Assembly (NCBI GenBank): GCA_002404345.1
Contig: DHJN01000072.1
Span: forward strand, 1-7,727
Source: Actinobacteria bacterium UBA4719
Lineage (GTDB): Bacteria; Actinomycetota; Actinomycetes; Actinomycetales; Dermatophilaceae
Direction of reading: 5' to 3'
DNA length: 7,727 nucleotides
The translations under genes and the position numbers were made by a program. Within the stretch, counting starts at the first letter, position 1, and each line of letters opens with the position of its first letter. The notes beneath the pieces are model-generated. The model was given only the letters and a program-made list of their open reading frames with translations. It had not been told where the DNA came from and made no database searches. Below are positions 1 to 6,300 of the stretch, one piece after another.

Positions 1-199
1 CCGCGCCTACCGACGAGTGGGATCAACTCTCAAAGAGAAAATCCGTCCCAGACCAAATAAAGCACCCATCGGTACACCGTCCCGCAAGCGCAACGCGTTA
101 CGGGGACGATCTGGCGGTCTGTCACCCGGTGTCGACCTCTGCTGATTCTGTGTCACTTACCGATCCACTTGCGTTGAACGCTCGCTGTCCTACGTGAGC
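1..199. other. left-edge stretch with no supportable gene
   Basis: The yczE-like gene ends at 200 and runs leftwards, so this stretch lies downstream of it. One plus-strand frame (from base 3) stays open to a TGA at 195-197, and another reads to a TGA near 143. Neither translation resembles a family I know, and both run off the window edge. A short AT-rich patch (about 32-63) stands out from the high-GC surroundings. I see no terminator hairpin with a U-tract. A gene tail entering from the left cannot be excluded. Confidence 0.4.
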
Positions 200-916
200 T
201 CAGCAGGTCTCACATTCCGGGCCAGGTACCAAGCGTTCCACGCGCCCGGTGAGATTTCCCGTGTGAGCGGGTGGGAGCACCAACTCGAGCCGAACGGTCA
301 ACCGGGCCAACAACACATGCACGATCGGCCCGATCGCGACGGCGTAGGCCACCGTGCCGATGCCGACCACACCGCCCATCAGCCAACCCACTGCCAGCAC
401 GGTCAGCTCGAGCGTGGTTCGCACCAACCCGACACTTCGGCCGGTGCGTCGAACCAGACCGGTCATCAGTCCGTCACGTGGGCCCGGCCCTAACTGGCTG
501 CCGATGTACATCGCCCCCGCGAGACCGTTGAGTCCGATGCCAGCGGCCAGCATCACCCCCCGCTGCCACAGCACCGACGGCGCGCCAAGCATCGAGAGGG
601 CGATGTCAGTGGTGATCCCGATGATGAACACGTTCGCCACGGTCCCGAAGCCGGGCATCTGCCGCAGCGGTATCCACAGCAGCAGCACGAGCACGCCGAC
701 CACGATGGTGACTGTCCCGAAGCTCACCGGCAGGTGCGTGGCCACGCCGTAATGGAAGACGTCCCAGGGGTCGAGCCCGAGCTGGGCCCGGATCATCATG
801 GCCATCGAGACGCCATAGAGCGTTAGTCCAGCGAGCAGTTGGGCCAGTCGGCGCGGCAGCCGCCCGGCACGAAGCTGTTGACGAGGTGACATTGGCAGGA
901 GCGTGGCGGGAGGCAT
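200..916 (-). CDS. YczE-like multi-pass membrane protein
   Basis: This 238-residue integral membrane protein belongs to the YczE/YitT-like group of bacterial membrane proteins of unknown biochemical role. About five or six hydrophobic segments are visible, near residues 23-41, 66-84, 92-110, 116-137, 166-184 and 186-206. Motifs that mark the family are the polar loop RAQLGLDPWDVFHYG (43-57), the related GSQLGPGPRDGLM (139-151) and a glycine-rich GIGTVAYAVAIGP (185-197). The two LG-x-x-P-x-D-type loops suggest an internal repeat. The ATG at 916 lacks a clear SD; an in-frame ATG at residue 9 is the alternative. The C-terminal tail from about residue 210 is hydrophilic. It is transcribed divergently from a MocR-type regulator, an arrangement known for yczE-yczR pairs in Actinobacteria and Firmicutes, so that regulator is the likely controller. 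Family assignment is firm; transport or other activity is not known. Confidence 0.88.
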   Translation of the reverse strand: MPPATLLPMSPRQQLRAGRLPRRLAQLLAGLTLYGVSMAMMIRAQLGLDPWDVFHYGVATHLPVSFGTVTIVVGVLVLLLWIPLRQMPGFGTVANVFIIGITTDIALSMLGAPSVLWQRGVMLAAGIGLNGLAGAMYIGSQLGPGPRDGLMTGLVRRTGRSVGLVRTTLELTVLAVGWLMGGVVGIGTVAYAVAIGPIVHVLLARLTVRLELVLPPAHTGNLTGRVERLVPGPECETC

Positions 917-977
917 GGATCCATCATGACCACAAGTGGACTGTTAATAAATAGCCAATTCTGCAACAGTGGTCTGC
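917..977. promoter_or_regulatory. divergent control region with inverted repeats
   Basis: This short gap between the yczE-like gene and the mocR-like gene is much more AT-rich than its surroundings (TTAATAAATAG at 944-954). It contains a perfect inverted repeat ACTGTT (940-945) / AACAGT (965-970) separated by 19 bases, and next to it CCAC-AA-GTGG (930-939). The TTAATAAAT patch is a plausible -10 region for either direction, but no paired -35 is convincing. The right half-site covers a potential GTG start at 969, which favours the ATG at 978 for the regulator. MocR-family proteins commonly bind such divergent gaps; that this is the operator is inference. Confidence 0.5.
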
Positions 978-2417
978 ATGGCCCCGTCTAACGTGTCCGC
1001 AACACGACTCTCCGCTCTGCTCAGGCCTGCCGCCGGCGACTCCCCGGCATACCTGCATATCGCCGATGCCCTCAGGCTTCTCATCGTTGATGGCCGGGTC
1101 CCGGTCGGCAGCCGCATACCCAGCGAGCGGGACCTCACCCGGGCGTTGGGGTTGAGCCGCACGACAATCACGAGGTCGTATGCCGAGTTGCGAGACCGGG
1201 GGTACATCACGTCACGTCGTGGCTCGGGCAGCCTCGCCGCCCTGCCCGGTGAGGCGTCCCATCGCCTGGCCGGCCCGCTGACCCCGGGCGACTCCGAGGA
1301 GGGCAAGTTGGACCTGACGGTGGCTGCGCTGCCCGCTCCTCCGGGCACGGCTGCGGCCTTCGCATCAGCGATCGACTACCTCCCTGGCTATCTGACCGGA
1401 TCGGGATACCACCCACTGGGCCTGGAGGTTCTTCGCACAGCGATTGCGTTGCGCTTCAACGAACGCGGCGTTCCGACCGAGCCCGAACAGATCATCGTCA
1501 CCTCCGGGGCTCTGTCATCGATGGCACTGGTCGCCGCGACCTACCTGAGGCCGGGCGAGCGGGTTGTCATGGACAGCCCCACCTACCCCAACACGATGGC
1601 CACACTGCGTCGCGCCGGCGCCCGCATCATCGGCGTCGGCGTGGAACCGGCAGGCTGGGACATCGATGCCCTGGAGTCCACGGTTCGTCGGGCCAGACCT
1701 GCCATGTCGGTGCTGATCCCCGACTTCCACAACCCCGTTGGATGCCTCATGCCGGACGACGAACGTGCCCGGGTGTCCCGTTCGTGGTCACGCTCGGGGA
1801 CGATCGGGGTTGTCGACGAGACACTAATCGACTTTCCGGCTGACCGAGATGCGACGGCGCCCCTACCGATGGCAGCTCACGGCACCAGGACCGTCACCGT
1901 CGGCAGCGCCAGCAAGTCGTTCTGGGGAGGCCTCCGCATCGGCTGGATCCGCGCCGCCACCGACCAGGTCGCCCAACTTTCCGAGTCGCGACTCGCCCTC
2001 GACCTTGCGGCGCCGGTCCTCGAGCAACTCGTCCTTCTACATCTGATGGCGGATCGCAAACGCATCGTTGAGTATCAGCAGGAGCGGGTCCGCCAGTCCC
2101 GGTCGGCGCTTTGCAATGCCATGCGAACCGCCCTTCCCCACTGGGTGCTCCACCAACCTGCCGGAGGCCTGTCCGTCTGGTGCGAGCTGCCCGACGCGCT
2201 CTCAACCGCCGTCGTGGCCGCAGCCGAGAAACAGGATCTGCTACTTGGCGCAGGCCCGCGATTCGCCGTCGACGGTGGCCTCGAGCGCTTCTTGCGGCTG
2301 ACCTGCACGCAACACCCCGACATTATGTTGGATGCGGTCGCCCGCATGGCCCACGTGTGGGAGGACGCTCAAATAAACCGGAATGCGCGCTCACACCCGG
2401 GTCACCTGGTCGCCTGA
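978..2417 (+). CDS. MocR/YczR-type regulator (GntR wHTH plus aminotransferase domain)
   Basis: This is a PLP-binding transcription factor of the MocR family, about 479 residues from the ATG at 978 (482 from an in-frame GTG at 969; numbering below uses the longer form). Residues 27-88 form a GntR winged helix, with SERDLTRALGLSRTTITRSY as the core. Residues 115-465 form a fold-type I aminotransferase domain. PLP contacts visible are N255 in HNPVG, D283 in VVDET, and the Schiff-base lysine K316 in GSASKSFWGGLR; R443 in RFLRLTC is the likely carboxylate-binding arginine. The residue after DET is leucine (L286) where many aminotransferases have a PLP-contacting tyrosine. Neither start has a good SD. 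It lies head-to-head with a yczE-like gene, which supports a YczR-like role as its regulator, probably together with autoregulation. The effector (PLP itself or a PLP-amino compound) is inferred from the family. Confidence 0.9.
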   Translation: MAPSNVSATRLSALLRPAAGDSPAYLHIADALRLLIVDGRVPVGSRIPSERDLTRALGLSRTTITRSYAELRDRGYITSRRGSGSLAALPGEASHRLAGPLTPGDSEEGKLDLTVAALPAPPGTAAAFASAIDYLPGYLTGSGYHPLGLEVLRTAIALRFNERGVPTEPEQIIVTSGALSSMALVAATYLRPGERVVMDSPTYPNTMATLRRAGARIIGVGVEPAGWDIDALESTVRRARPAMSVLIPDFHNPVGCLMPDDERARVSRSWSRSGTIGVVDETLIDFPADRDATAPLPMAAHGTRTVTVGSASKSFWGGLRIGWIRAATDQVAQLSESRLALDLAAPVLEQLVLLHLMADRKRIVEYQQERVRQSRSALCNAMRTALPHWVLHQPAGGLSVWCELPDALSTAVVAAAEKQDLLLGAGPRFAVDGGLERFLRLTCTQHPDIMLDAVARMAHVWEDAQINRNARSHPGHLVA

Positions 2418-2637
2418 GCCCCGGTCGAGTCCAGCGAGCCCAGGGAAGCCGACCTGCCAGCGGGACAAGACGTGACCTTGCCCGCGCCCGCAGCCATCAC
2501 CACAGAAGGATCGGCTTGCGGCATAGCCCCGGAGATCCGGCGCCAAACCGAGGATGCCGAACGTTCGGATCTGCCGTACGGCGGATGGATGGGTCGTTGA
2601 TAAGGCAACGCCCCCGAAACGTCGATGGTTGAATGGG

Positions 2638-2964
2638 ATGGTGGGCAGTTGGCCAGGGATGACCGAGAAGGAGAGCTTTGCTGGCAAGGACTTGCGGCAA
2701 GCCACGCTCGATGGTCACTTCTTCAAGATGTGCGATTTCCGAGGTGTAGACCTGCGGGGCGCCTCACTGCGGGGGACCCACTTCTCCGGCTGTGACCTGC
2801 GGGAGGCCGACTTCCGCGGGGCCGACCTCACCGACGCTAAGTTTGACTACGTCATGACCCACGATCCCGACTATGGGTTGACGGACGTCACCGGCGCGAA
2901 ATGGGAGGGATCGCGTCTCAAAAGAGTCAGAGCCGACAAGGTGATTGGCTGGATTGAGGCCTGA
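2638..2964 (+). CDS. small pentapeptide-repeat protein
   Basis: The frame contains 11 consecutive pentapeptides of the A(D/N)LxX type, running from AGKDL to TDAKF, with Leu or Phe at the central position and small residues two before. Four such repeats make one turn of a right-handed quadrilateral beta-helix, so this is a short helix of nearly three turns. A non-repeat tail of about 39 residues ends in KVIGWIEA. The start is uncertain. The frame is open from an ATG at 2554, but the first 28 residues look unlike the rest. ATGs at 2638 and 2659 give 108 and 101 residues, and none has a strong SD. MfpA and Qnr, which mimic DNA and protect gyrase, are also pentapeptide-repeat proteins, but are about twice as long, so no such role is claimed. 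Bases 2418-2637, between this and the upstream regulator, show no other gene. Function unknown; cytoplasmic, as no signal peptide is seen. Confidence 0.75.
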   Translation: MVGSWPGMTEKESFAGKDLRQATLDGHFFKMCDFRGVDLRGASLRGTHFSGCDLREADFRGADLTDAKFDYVMTHDPDYGLTDVTGAKWEGSRLKRVRADKVIGWIEA

Positions 2965-3038
2965 GCACAGCAGTCCCAGGCACCGTCCCTACCCCAACAT
3001 CCGCTCCTGCGAAGGGCGTGCGTTCTTCCCGGTGGGCG

Positions 3039-3070
3039 ATGGGTGACCGGTCGCCGATTCGTGAACGGCA
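3039..3070 (+). repeat. dispersed repeat, copy 1
   Basis: The core GGTGACCGGTCGCCGAT (3042-3058) is identical to copy 2 at 5879-5895, and copy 3 on the minus strand at the right edge is close to it. The core is itself nearly palindromic (ATCGG-Y-GACC half-sites meeting at CCGG). The right arm here (TCGTGAACGG) is diverged relative to copy 2. It lies in the 288-base gap between the pentapeptide-repeat gene and the tetR stop, where I see no other feature. Confidence 0.65.
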
Positions 3071-3252
3071 CAGTCAGGACTTGGTAGAAGGCACGGACGC
3101 GGTGATGACGTTCAGGTCGCGGAGGTGCCAGGTCGAGGGGCGAAATCGCGCTAAATGCCGACCCGGATCAGCCATGGTCGGCCGCTGCTCGCTGGACCCT
3201 CATGCCTGCTTCGGCGTGCGTCTCGTTTGATCCCAAAGAGCCGTGGGCGGGC

Positions 3253-3858
3253 TTAGGGGTTCGCGGGGTTGGCGACGCCGAATCGAAGACCGTCCACCAC
3301 GAGGTTTACCAGCCGGTGCGCCTGTTCCTGCCAACCTGCGTGCTCGTTGAACATGCAGAAGCCGCTCATGGCCTGCAGCACGTCTTCGGGGTCGGCGTCG
3401 GTACGCACCAGCCCCGCCGCGACCGCCGCGTGCACCAGTCGTGCCATCGACTCGTTGATGTTGGCGCGGCTTTGGGCAAAGAGGTCGGAGTTGTCGTTCA
3501 CCATGGACTTCAGCGCAACAGCTAGACCTCGCTTAGTCGCCACGTAGCCCACGAATCGGCGCATCCACTCCGCCAACGCCTCGTCCGCCGGCAGCGTGCC
3601 CAATAGCTCGTCGACACCACCGCACAACAGATCAACTTCGCGGCGGTACACGTCGGCGATCAGCGCGTCGCGAGTCGGGAAGTGGCGGTACAGCGTGCCG
3701 ATCCCGACGCCGGCGTGCCGGGCGATGTCTTCCAGCGGCGCCTCGACCCCCCGTTCGGCGAACTGGGCGGCCGCGGCGACCAGCAGGGCGTCGCGGTTGC
3801 GCCGCGCATCGGCGCGCAGCGGCCTGGCCTCTGTCACCCCGGTGACCTCGGTACTCAA
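3253..3858 (-). CDS. TetR-family repressor, probably of the adjacent exporter
   Basis: This DNA-binding repressor has about 201 residues from the TTG at 3858, chosen because AAGGGG lies six bases upstream. A GTG at 3837 (194 residues, GAGG eight bases upstream) gives an N-terminus more typical of the family, and a TTG at 3888 is also open. With the 3858 start, helix 1 begins around NRDALLVAAAAQFAERG (21-37). The helix-turn-helix is LEDIARHAGVGIGTLYRHF (42-60), with the classic TLYRHFPTRDAL recognition-helix and helix-4 transition. The C-terminal ligand and dimer domain (about 75-200) has a short hydrophobic FCMFNEHAGW stretch. It is divergent from a DHA2 exporter across 138 bases containing phased half-site repeats, the standard layout for a ligand-responsive local repressor of an efflux pump. 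Autorepression is likely because the half-sites also cover its own predicted promoter. The ligand cannot be read from sequence. Confidence 0.92.
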   Translation of the reverse strand: MSTEVTGVTEARPLRADARRNRDALLVAAAAQFAERGVEAPLEDIARHAGVGIGTLYRHFPTRDALIADVYRREVDLLCGGVDELLGTLPADEALAEWMRRFVGYVATKRGLAVALKSMVNDNSDLFAQSRANINESMARLVHAAVAAGLVRTDADPEDVLQAMSGFCMFNEHAGWQEQAHRLVNLVVDGLRFGVANPANP

Positions 3859-3881
3859 CCCATTCCCCTTTCGCCAACCGC

Positions 3882-3910
3882 TTGCCAATCGGAGGTATCC
3901 TCCGTATAGT
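3882..3910 (+). promoter_or_regulatory. predicted promoter of the exporter gene
   Basis: TTGCCA (3882-3887) and TATAGT (3905-3910) are separated by exactly 17 bases and match sigma-70-like -35 and -10 hexamers. Transcription would begin near 3917, leaving a leader of about 80 bases before the GTG start. A complete CGGAGG-TAT-CCTCCG palindrome sits in the spacer, so a bound repressor would block polymerase. Confidence 0.55.
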
Positions 3911-3961
3911 TACCGGAGGAGCCCTCCGGATAGTTACCGGAGGCAACATCCGTTTCAACCA
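3890..3961. promoter_or_regulatory. phased operator array of three 24-bp units
   Basis: CGGAGG occurs at 3890, 3914 and 3938, an exact 24-base period. CCTCCG occurs at 3899 and 3923, and the next expected position, 3947, has CATCCG, one mismatch away. Each unit is thus CGGAGG-N3-CCTCCG followed by nine bases. The same half-sites also form longer palindromes CCTCCG-N9-CGGAGG at 3899-3919 and 3923-3943; the second extends to CCTCCGG-N7-CCGGAGG. The nine-base linkers in units 1 and 2 share ATAGTTAC. The array overlaps predicted promoters in both directions between tetR and the exporter. It is most simply the binding site of the TetR protein, possibly for several dimers. Repeat geometry is seen directly; binding is inference. 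Confidence 0.75.
3930..3958 (-). promoter_or_regulatory. possible tetR promoter
   Basis: On the minus strand TTGAAA (3958-3953) and AACTAT (3935-3930) are separated by 17 bases. The -10 is the reverse complement of the second ATAGTT linker, so the operator array would cover this promoter too. The -10 match is only moderate. Confidence 0.35.
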
Positions 3962-3983
3962 AAGGTACCACTCCCCTCCCACC

Positions 3984-3990
3984 AAAGGAG
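3984..3990 (+). promoter_or_regulatory. ribosome binding site fixing the exporter start
   Basis: AAAGGAG sits six bases before a GTG at 3997. This is the strongest SD near the exporter start and decides for GTG over later in-frame ATGs, which lie beyond the first membrane segment. Confidence 0.8.
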
Positions 3991-3996
3991 ATCCCA

Positions 3997-5526
3997 GTGT
4001 CAATCCAGACGACCTCCGACAGCACCACAACCAGCGCGCAACTGCCGGGCAACCCCTTCGGCGTGGCCGAGGCCCGACCCCGCCGCCGGCTGCTGCCCCA
4101 CGGGCACCCCGGCCTCGTCCTTGCTGTGATCTTGACCTGCCAGCTCATGGTCGTGCTTGACGCGACCATCGTGAACATTGCGCTGCCCGACATCCAGGGC
4201 GCGCTGCACCTCTCCTCCGCCAACCTGTCCTGGGTGATCAACGCCTACACCCTGGCCTTCGGCGGACTGCTGCTGCTGGGCGCCCGGGCGGGCGACATCC
4301 TGGGACGTCGGGCCACGTTCCTGGCCGGCATTGGCCTGTTCGCCGCAGCCTCGCTCGCCGGAGGCTTTGCCACCGGCGCGCCGATGCTGTTGACCATGCG
4401 CGCACTGCAGGGCGTCGGCGCAGCACTAGCTTCGCCGTCGGCACTGGCCCTGCTCACGACGATGTTTGCCGAAGGACGCGCGCGTACCCGGGCCATCGGG
4501 CTCTACACCATGGTCTCGGTCGGCGGCGCCGCAGTCGGCCTGATGGCAGGGGGAATGCTCACCCAGTGGGCCTCGTGGCGCTGGGTCCTGTTCGTGAACG
4601 TACCGATCGGCCTGGCCGTGCTGGTGCTTGCACGCGCCGTGCTGCCCGAGACCACCCGGCACATCGGCCGTTTCGACGTAGCCGGCGCTCTGACCTCCAG
4701 CGTTGGCATGGGAGCGCTCGTGTTCGGTTTGATCCACGCCGCGTCCCACGGATGGGCTGACACCACGACTCTCGCGTCTTTCCTGCTGGGTCTGGTGCTG
4801 CTCGGGTCGTTCGTGGGAATCGAGTTGCGCGCTCCCTCGCCGATCACACCCCTGCGGCTGTTCGCCGACCGCAACCGGGCCAGCTCCTACCTGACTCGGC
4901 TGTTCATGGTCGCCGGCATGATGGGGATGTTCTTCTTCCTCACCCTGTTCCTGCAAAATGTGCTCGGCTACAGCTCATTGAAGACCGGATTCGCCTTCGT
5001 GCCGATGACGGTGTTCGTGTTCCTCGGCTCCCAGCTCAGCGCCCGCACCGCACACCTGCTCAACGGGCGCGCCGTGATCCTGGTCGGGCTCACGTTCTCC
5101 ATGACCGGCCTACTCTGGCTCTCACAGCTATCACAGACCAGCAGCTACCAGTCGCTACTTGGACCGCTGGTGCTGTTCGGCCTCGGCAACGGGCTCGCGT
5201 TCGTCCCGCTGACCACGCTCTCACTGGCCGGCGTCGACCGCCAGGACGCCGGCGCCGCATCCGGACTCGTCAACGTCATGCAGCAGGTCGGTGGCGCCCT
5301 CGGGCTATCCGTTCTGGTCACAGTCTTCGCCACCGTCAGCAAGAACGACGCAGCCCAACACAGGGCCGGCACGGCGTTGGAGCAGGCACACCACGCCTTC
5401 GTCGCCGGCGCCGACCGAGGCTTCCTAGTCGCCGCCACCCTGCTCGCCTTCAGCTGGTTGCTGGTAGCCGCGGTGGTTCGCACCCCGCAAAACGCGGTCA
5501 GCACCGAGCGGGCGCTCATCGACTAA
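3997..5526 (+). CDS. MFS drug exporter, DHA2 family (EmrB/QacA type, 14 TM)
   Basis: This 509-residue inner-membrane antiporter is of the proton-driven multidrug type. A hydrophilic N-terminus (1-38) precedes about 14 hydrophobic segments, roughly at 40-53, 82-96, 106-124, 134-155, 166-187, 196-214, 230-248, 258-276, 302-320, 332-346, 357-376, 386-410, 429-446 and 475-494. Signature motifs are LDATIVNIALPDIQ (54-67, motif D1 with D55 in TM1), GARAGDILGRR (95-105, motif A loop), RALQGVGAALASPSALALL (135-153) and a motif-C-like GGAAVGLMAGGMLTQ before WASWRWVLFVNVPIG (191-205). Motif C lacks the usual proline (GLxxGG instead of GPxxGG). Length is normal for the family, and the frame is intact. 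It is expressed divergently from tetR through a repeat-rich operator, so it is probably inducible by a substrate or related toxic compound. Substrate is unknown; family members export antibiotics, dyes and quaternary amines. Confidence 0.93.
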   Translation: MSIQTTSDSTTTSAQLPGNPFGVAEARPRRRLLPHGHPGLVLAVILTCQLMVVLDATIVNIALPDIQGALHLSSANLSWVINAYTLAFGGLLLLGARAGDILGRRATFLAGIGLFAAASLAGGFATGAPMLLTMRALQGVGAALASPSALALLTTMFAEGRARTRAIGLYTMVSVGGAAVGLMAGGMLTQWASWRWVLFVNVPIGLAVLVLARAVLPETTRHIGRFDVAGALTSSVGMGALVFGLIHAASHGWADTTTLASFLLGLVLLGSFVGIELRAPSPITPLRLFADRNRASSYLTRLFMVAGMMGMFFFLTLFLQNVLGYSSLKTGFAFVPMTVFVFLGSQLSARTAHLLNGRAVILVGLTFSMTGLLWLSQLSQTSSYQSLLGPLVLFGLGNGLAFVPLTTLSLAGVDRQDAGAASGLVNVMQQVGGALGLSVLVTVFATVSKNDAAQHRAGTALEQAHHAFVAGADRGFLVAATLLAFSWLLVAAVVRTPQNAVSTERALID

Positions 5527-5536
5527 CCACCACGAT

Positions 5537-5557
5537 CACTGGGGCTCAGGTCCAGTG
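5537..5557 (+). terminator. possible terminator hairpin after the exporter
   Basis: CACTGG (5537-5542) can pair with CCAGTG (5552-5557) across a nine-base loop, 10 bases after the exporter stop. The stem is short and there is no U-tract, so read-through to the small ORF at 5644 is possible. Confidence 0.3.
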
Positions 5558-5643
5558 GTGACTCGACCTGGGCAGGTGTCCCCACCAACACCCCAGACAT
5601 GTTCCCTACGCACCACGTCCCAGACCGAGCATGAGGAGAAACC

Positions 5644-5865
5644 ATGAGGTCGAACATGAATTCACTGCTCGCCGAGCAGCACGAACCCGACCGAATTCGC
5701 ACAGTAAGTCACGACCGCCGTGGGCACAGCGAGCACCGCACCCGTGGCGACAGCGCGCCTACCCGTTGGATCAGCCTCGCGCACGCTGCCCTGAACCAAG
5801 CCAAAATGGCGGCCCCGCGTACAGCACCCGCCCGTTCCAGTGCCTCAGCCCCCGGCTGCGCCTGA
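5644..5865 (+). CDS. small basic hypothetical protein
   Basis: A 73-codon ORF has AGGAG five bases before its ATG, one of the better SDs in the window. Third codon positions are about three-quarters G or C, consistent with coding in a high-GC genome. The N-terminus MRSNMNSLLAEQHEPDRIR is followed by an Arg/His-rich region and RWISLAHAALNQAK (residues 42-55). The pattern MNxLLAEQ...DRIR...RW...A recalls small Arg-rich actinobacterial proteins, usually more helical, that open with a similar segment; here the middle looks degenerate. There is no signal peptide or membrane segment. It begins 117 bases after the exporter and could share its transcript. It may be a real small protein, a decayed copy, or a chance ORF with a good SD. 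Confidence 0.45.
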   Translation: MRSNMNSLLAEQHEPDRIRTVSHDRRGHSEHRTRGDSAPTRWISLAHAALNQAKMAAPRTAPARSSASAPGCA

Positions 5866-5875
5866 CCGCGGCACA

Positions 5876-5909
5876 ATCGGTGACCGGTCGCCGATCCGCT
5901 TGCGGATCA
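5876..5909 (+). repeat. dispersed repeat, copy 2 (with hairpin)
   Basis: This is the best-preserved copy. Its core GGTGACCGGTCGCCGAT (5879-5895) is identical to copy 1. The core is nearly self-complementary over 5876-5895. Its right part is a perfect hairpin GATCCGC-TT-GCGGATC (5893-5908), and the AGCGATGACC that follows could extend pairing back towards GGTCGCCG with mismatches. Copy 3 on the minus strand matches this copy over the whole length with three substitutions and one missing base. No gene is seen between this repeat and the MarR-like remnant at 6083. Confidence 0.7.
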
Positions 5910-6082
5910 GCGATGACCTTTCCGGCGGCAGCCAATTCGAGGCGTTCGACGCGTCGGTCAGCATTCCTCTACCGGGTGGGTGGGATCTACCACTGTCGAT
6001 GAGCAAGCGTCCGCTCCGTCCGCTCCAGCCGCTTCTCAGCTGTCAACGGCAAGCCAGAACTGACGCACCTAGAACCCCAGTG

Positions 6083-6244
6083 CCGAGCACCGTAGCCGGC
6101 AAACGCAGGTAACAGTGCTCAACTCTCCAGGGGCGTCGGACTGTCGATACATCTTTGAGGAGGGGCCTAACGAGCCATCTCACCGCCGATGGGATTGCGC
6201 TAACCGAAGCCATCGACTCCTTTGCCAGAAAATCAAGGGAGTTT
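6083..6244 (+). pseudogene. remnant of a MarR-family regulator
   Basis: One plus frame reads PSTVAGKRR, then a TAA stop (6110-6112), then continues through GRRTVDTSLRRGLTSHLTADGIALTEAIDSF and ends its resemblance near 6244. This order matches the end of the recognition helix (xPSTVxxxVxxL), the wing (RRxxDxxDRRG) and the strand/helix after it (LTxxGxALxxxxxD) of MarR proteins. The N-terminal half, a start codon and most of the C-terminal dimerisation helix are missing, and the stop falls between recognition helix and wing. The match is recognised by eye only. If right, this is a decayed fragment with no function. Flanking bases 5910-6082 and 6245-6300 show nothing else I can name. Confidence 0.45.
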
Positions 6245-6300
6245 GATGGATGCGGGTCCTCCCGTCGACCCGATCAAGGCGTGGGATATCCGGGCCCAGG

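Noticed and set aside
450..470. GACCGGTC-like string resembling the dispersed repeat core
   Set aside because: It lies within the yczE-like coding sequence, matches only the central palindrome, and lacks the flanking bases of the repeat.
915..924. perfect palindrome ATGGATCCAT at the yczE-like start
   Set aside because: Ten-base palindromes are common by chance and this one includes the start codon; weaker evidence than the adjacent inverted repeats.
2391..2705. 104-codon minus-strand ORF opposite the gap after the mocR-like gene
   Set aside because: It overlaps the start of the pentapeptide-repeat gene, has no SD, and has no recognisable domain.
5631..6002. 123-codon plus-strand ORF overlapping the small CDS
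   Set aside because: It starts inside the SD region of the better ORF at 5644 and its translation is Arg/Ser/Pro-rich as expected from an off-frame reading.
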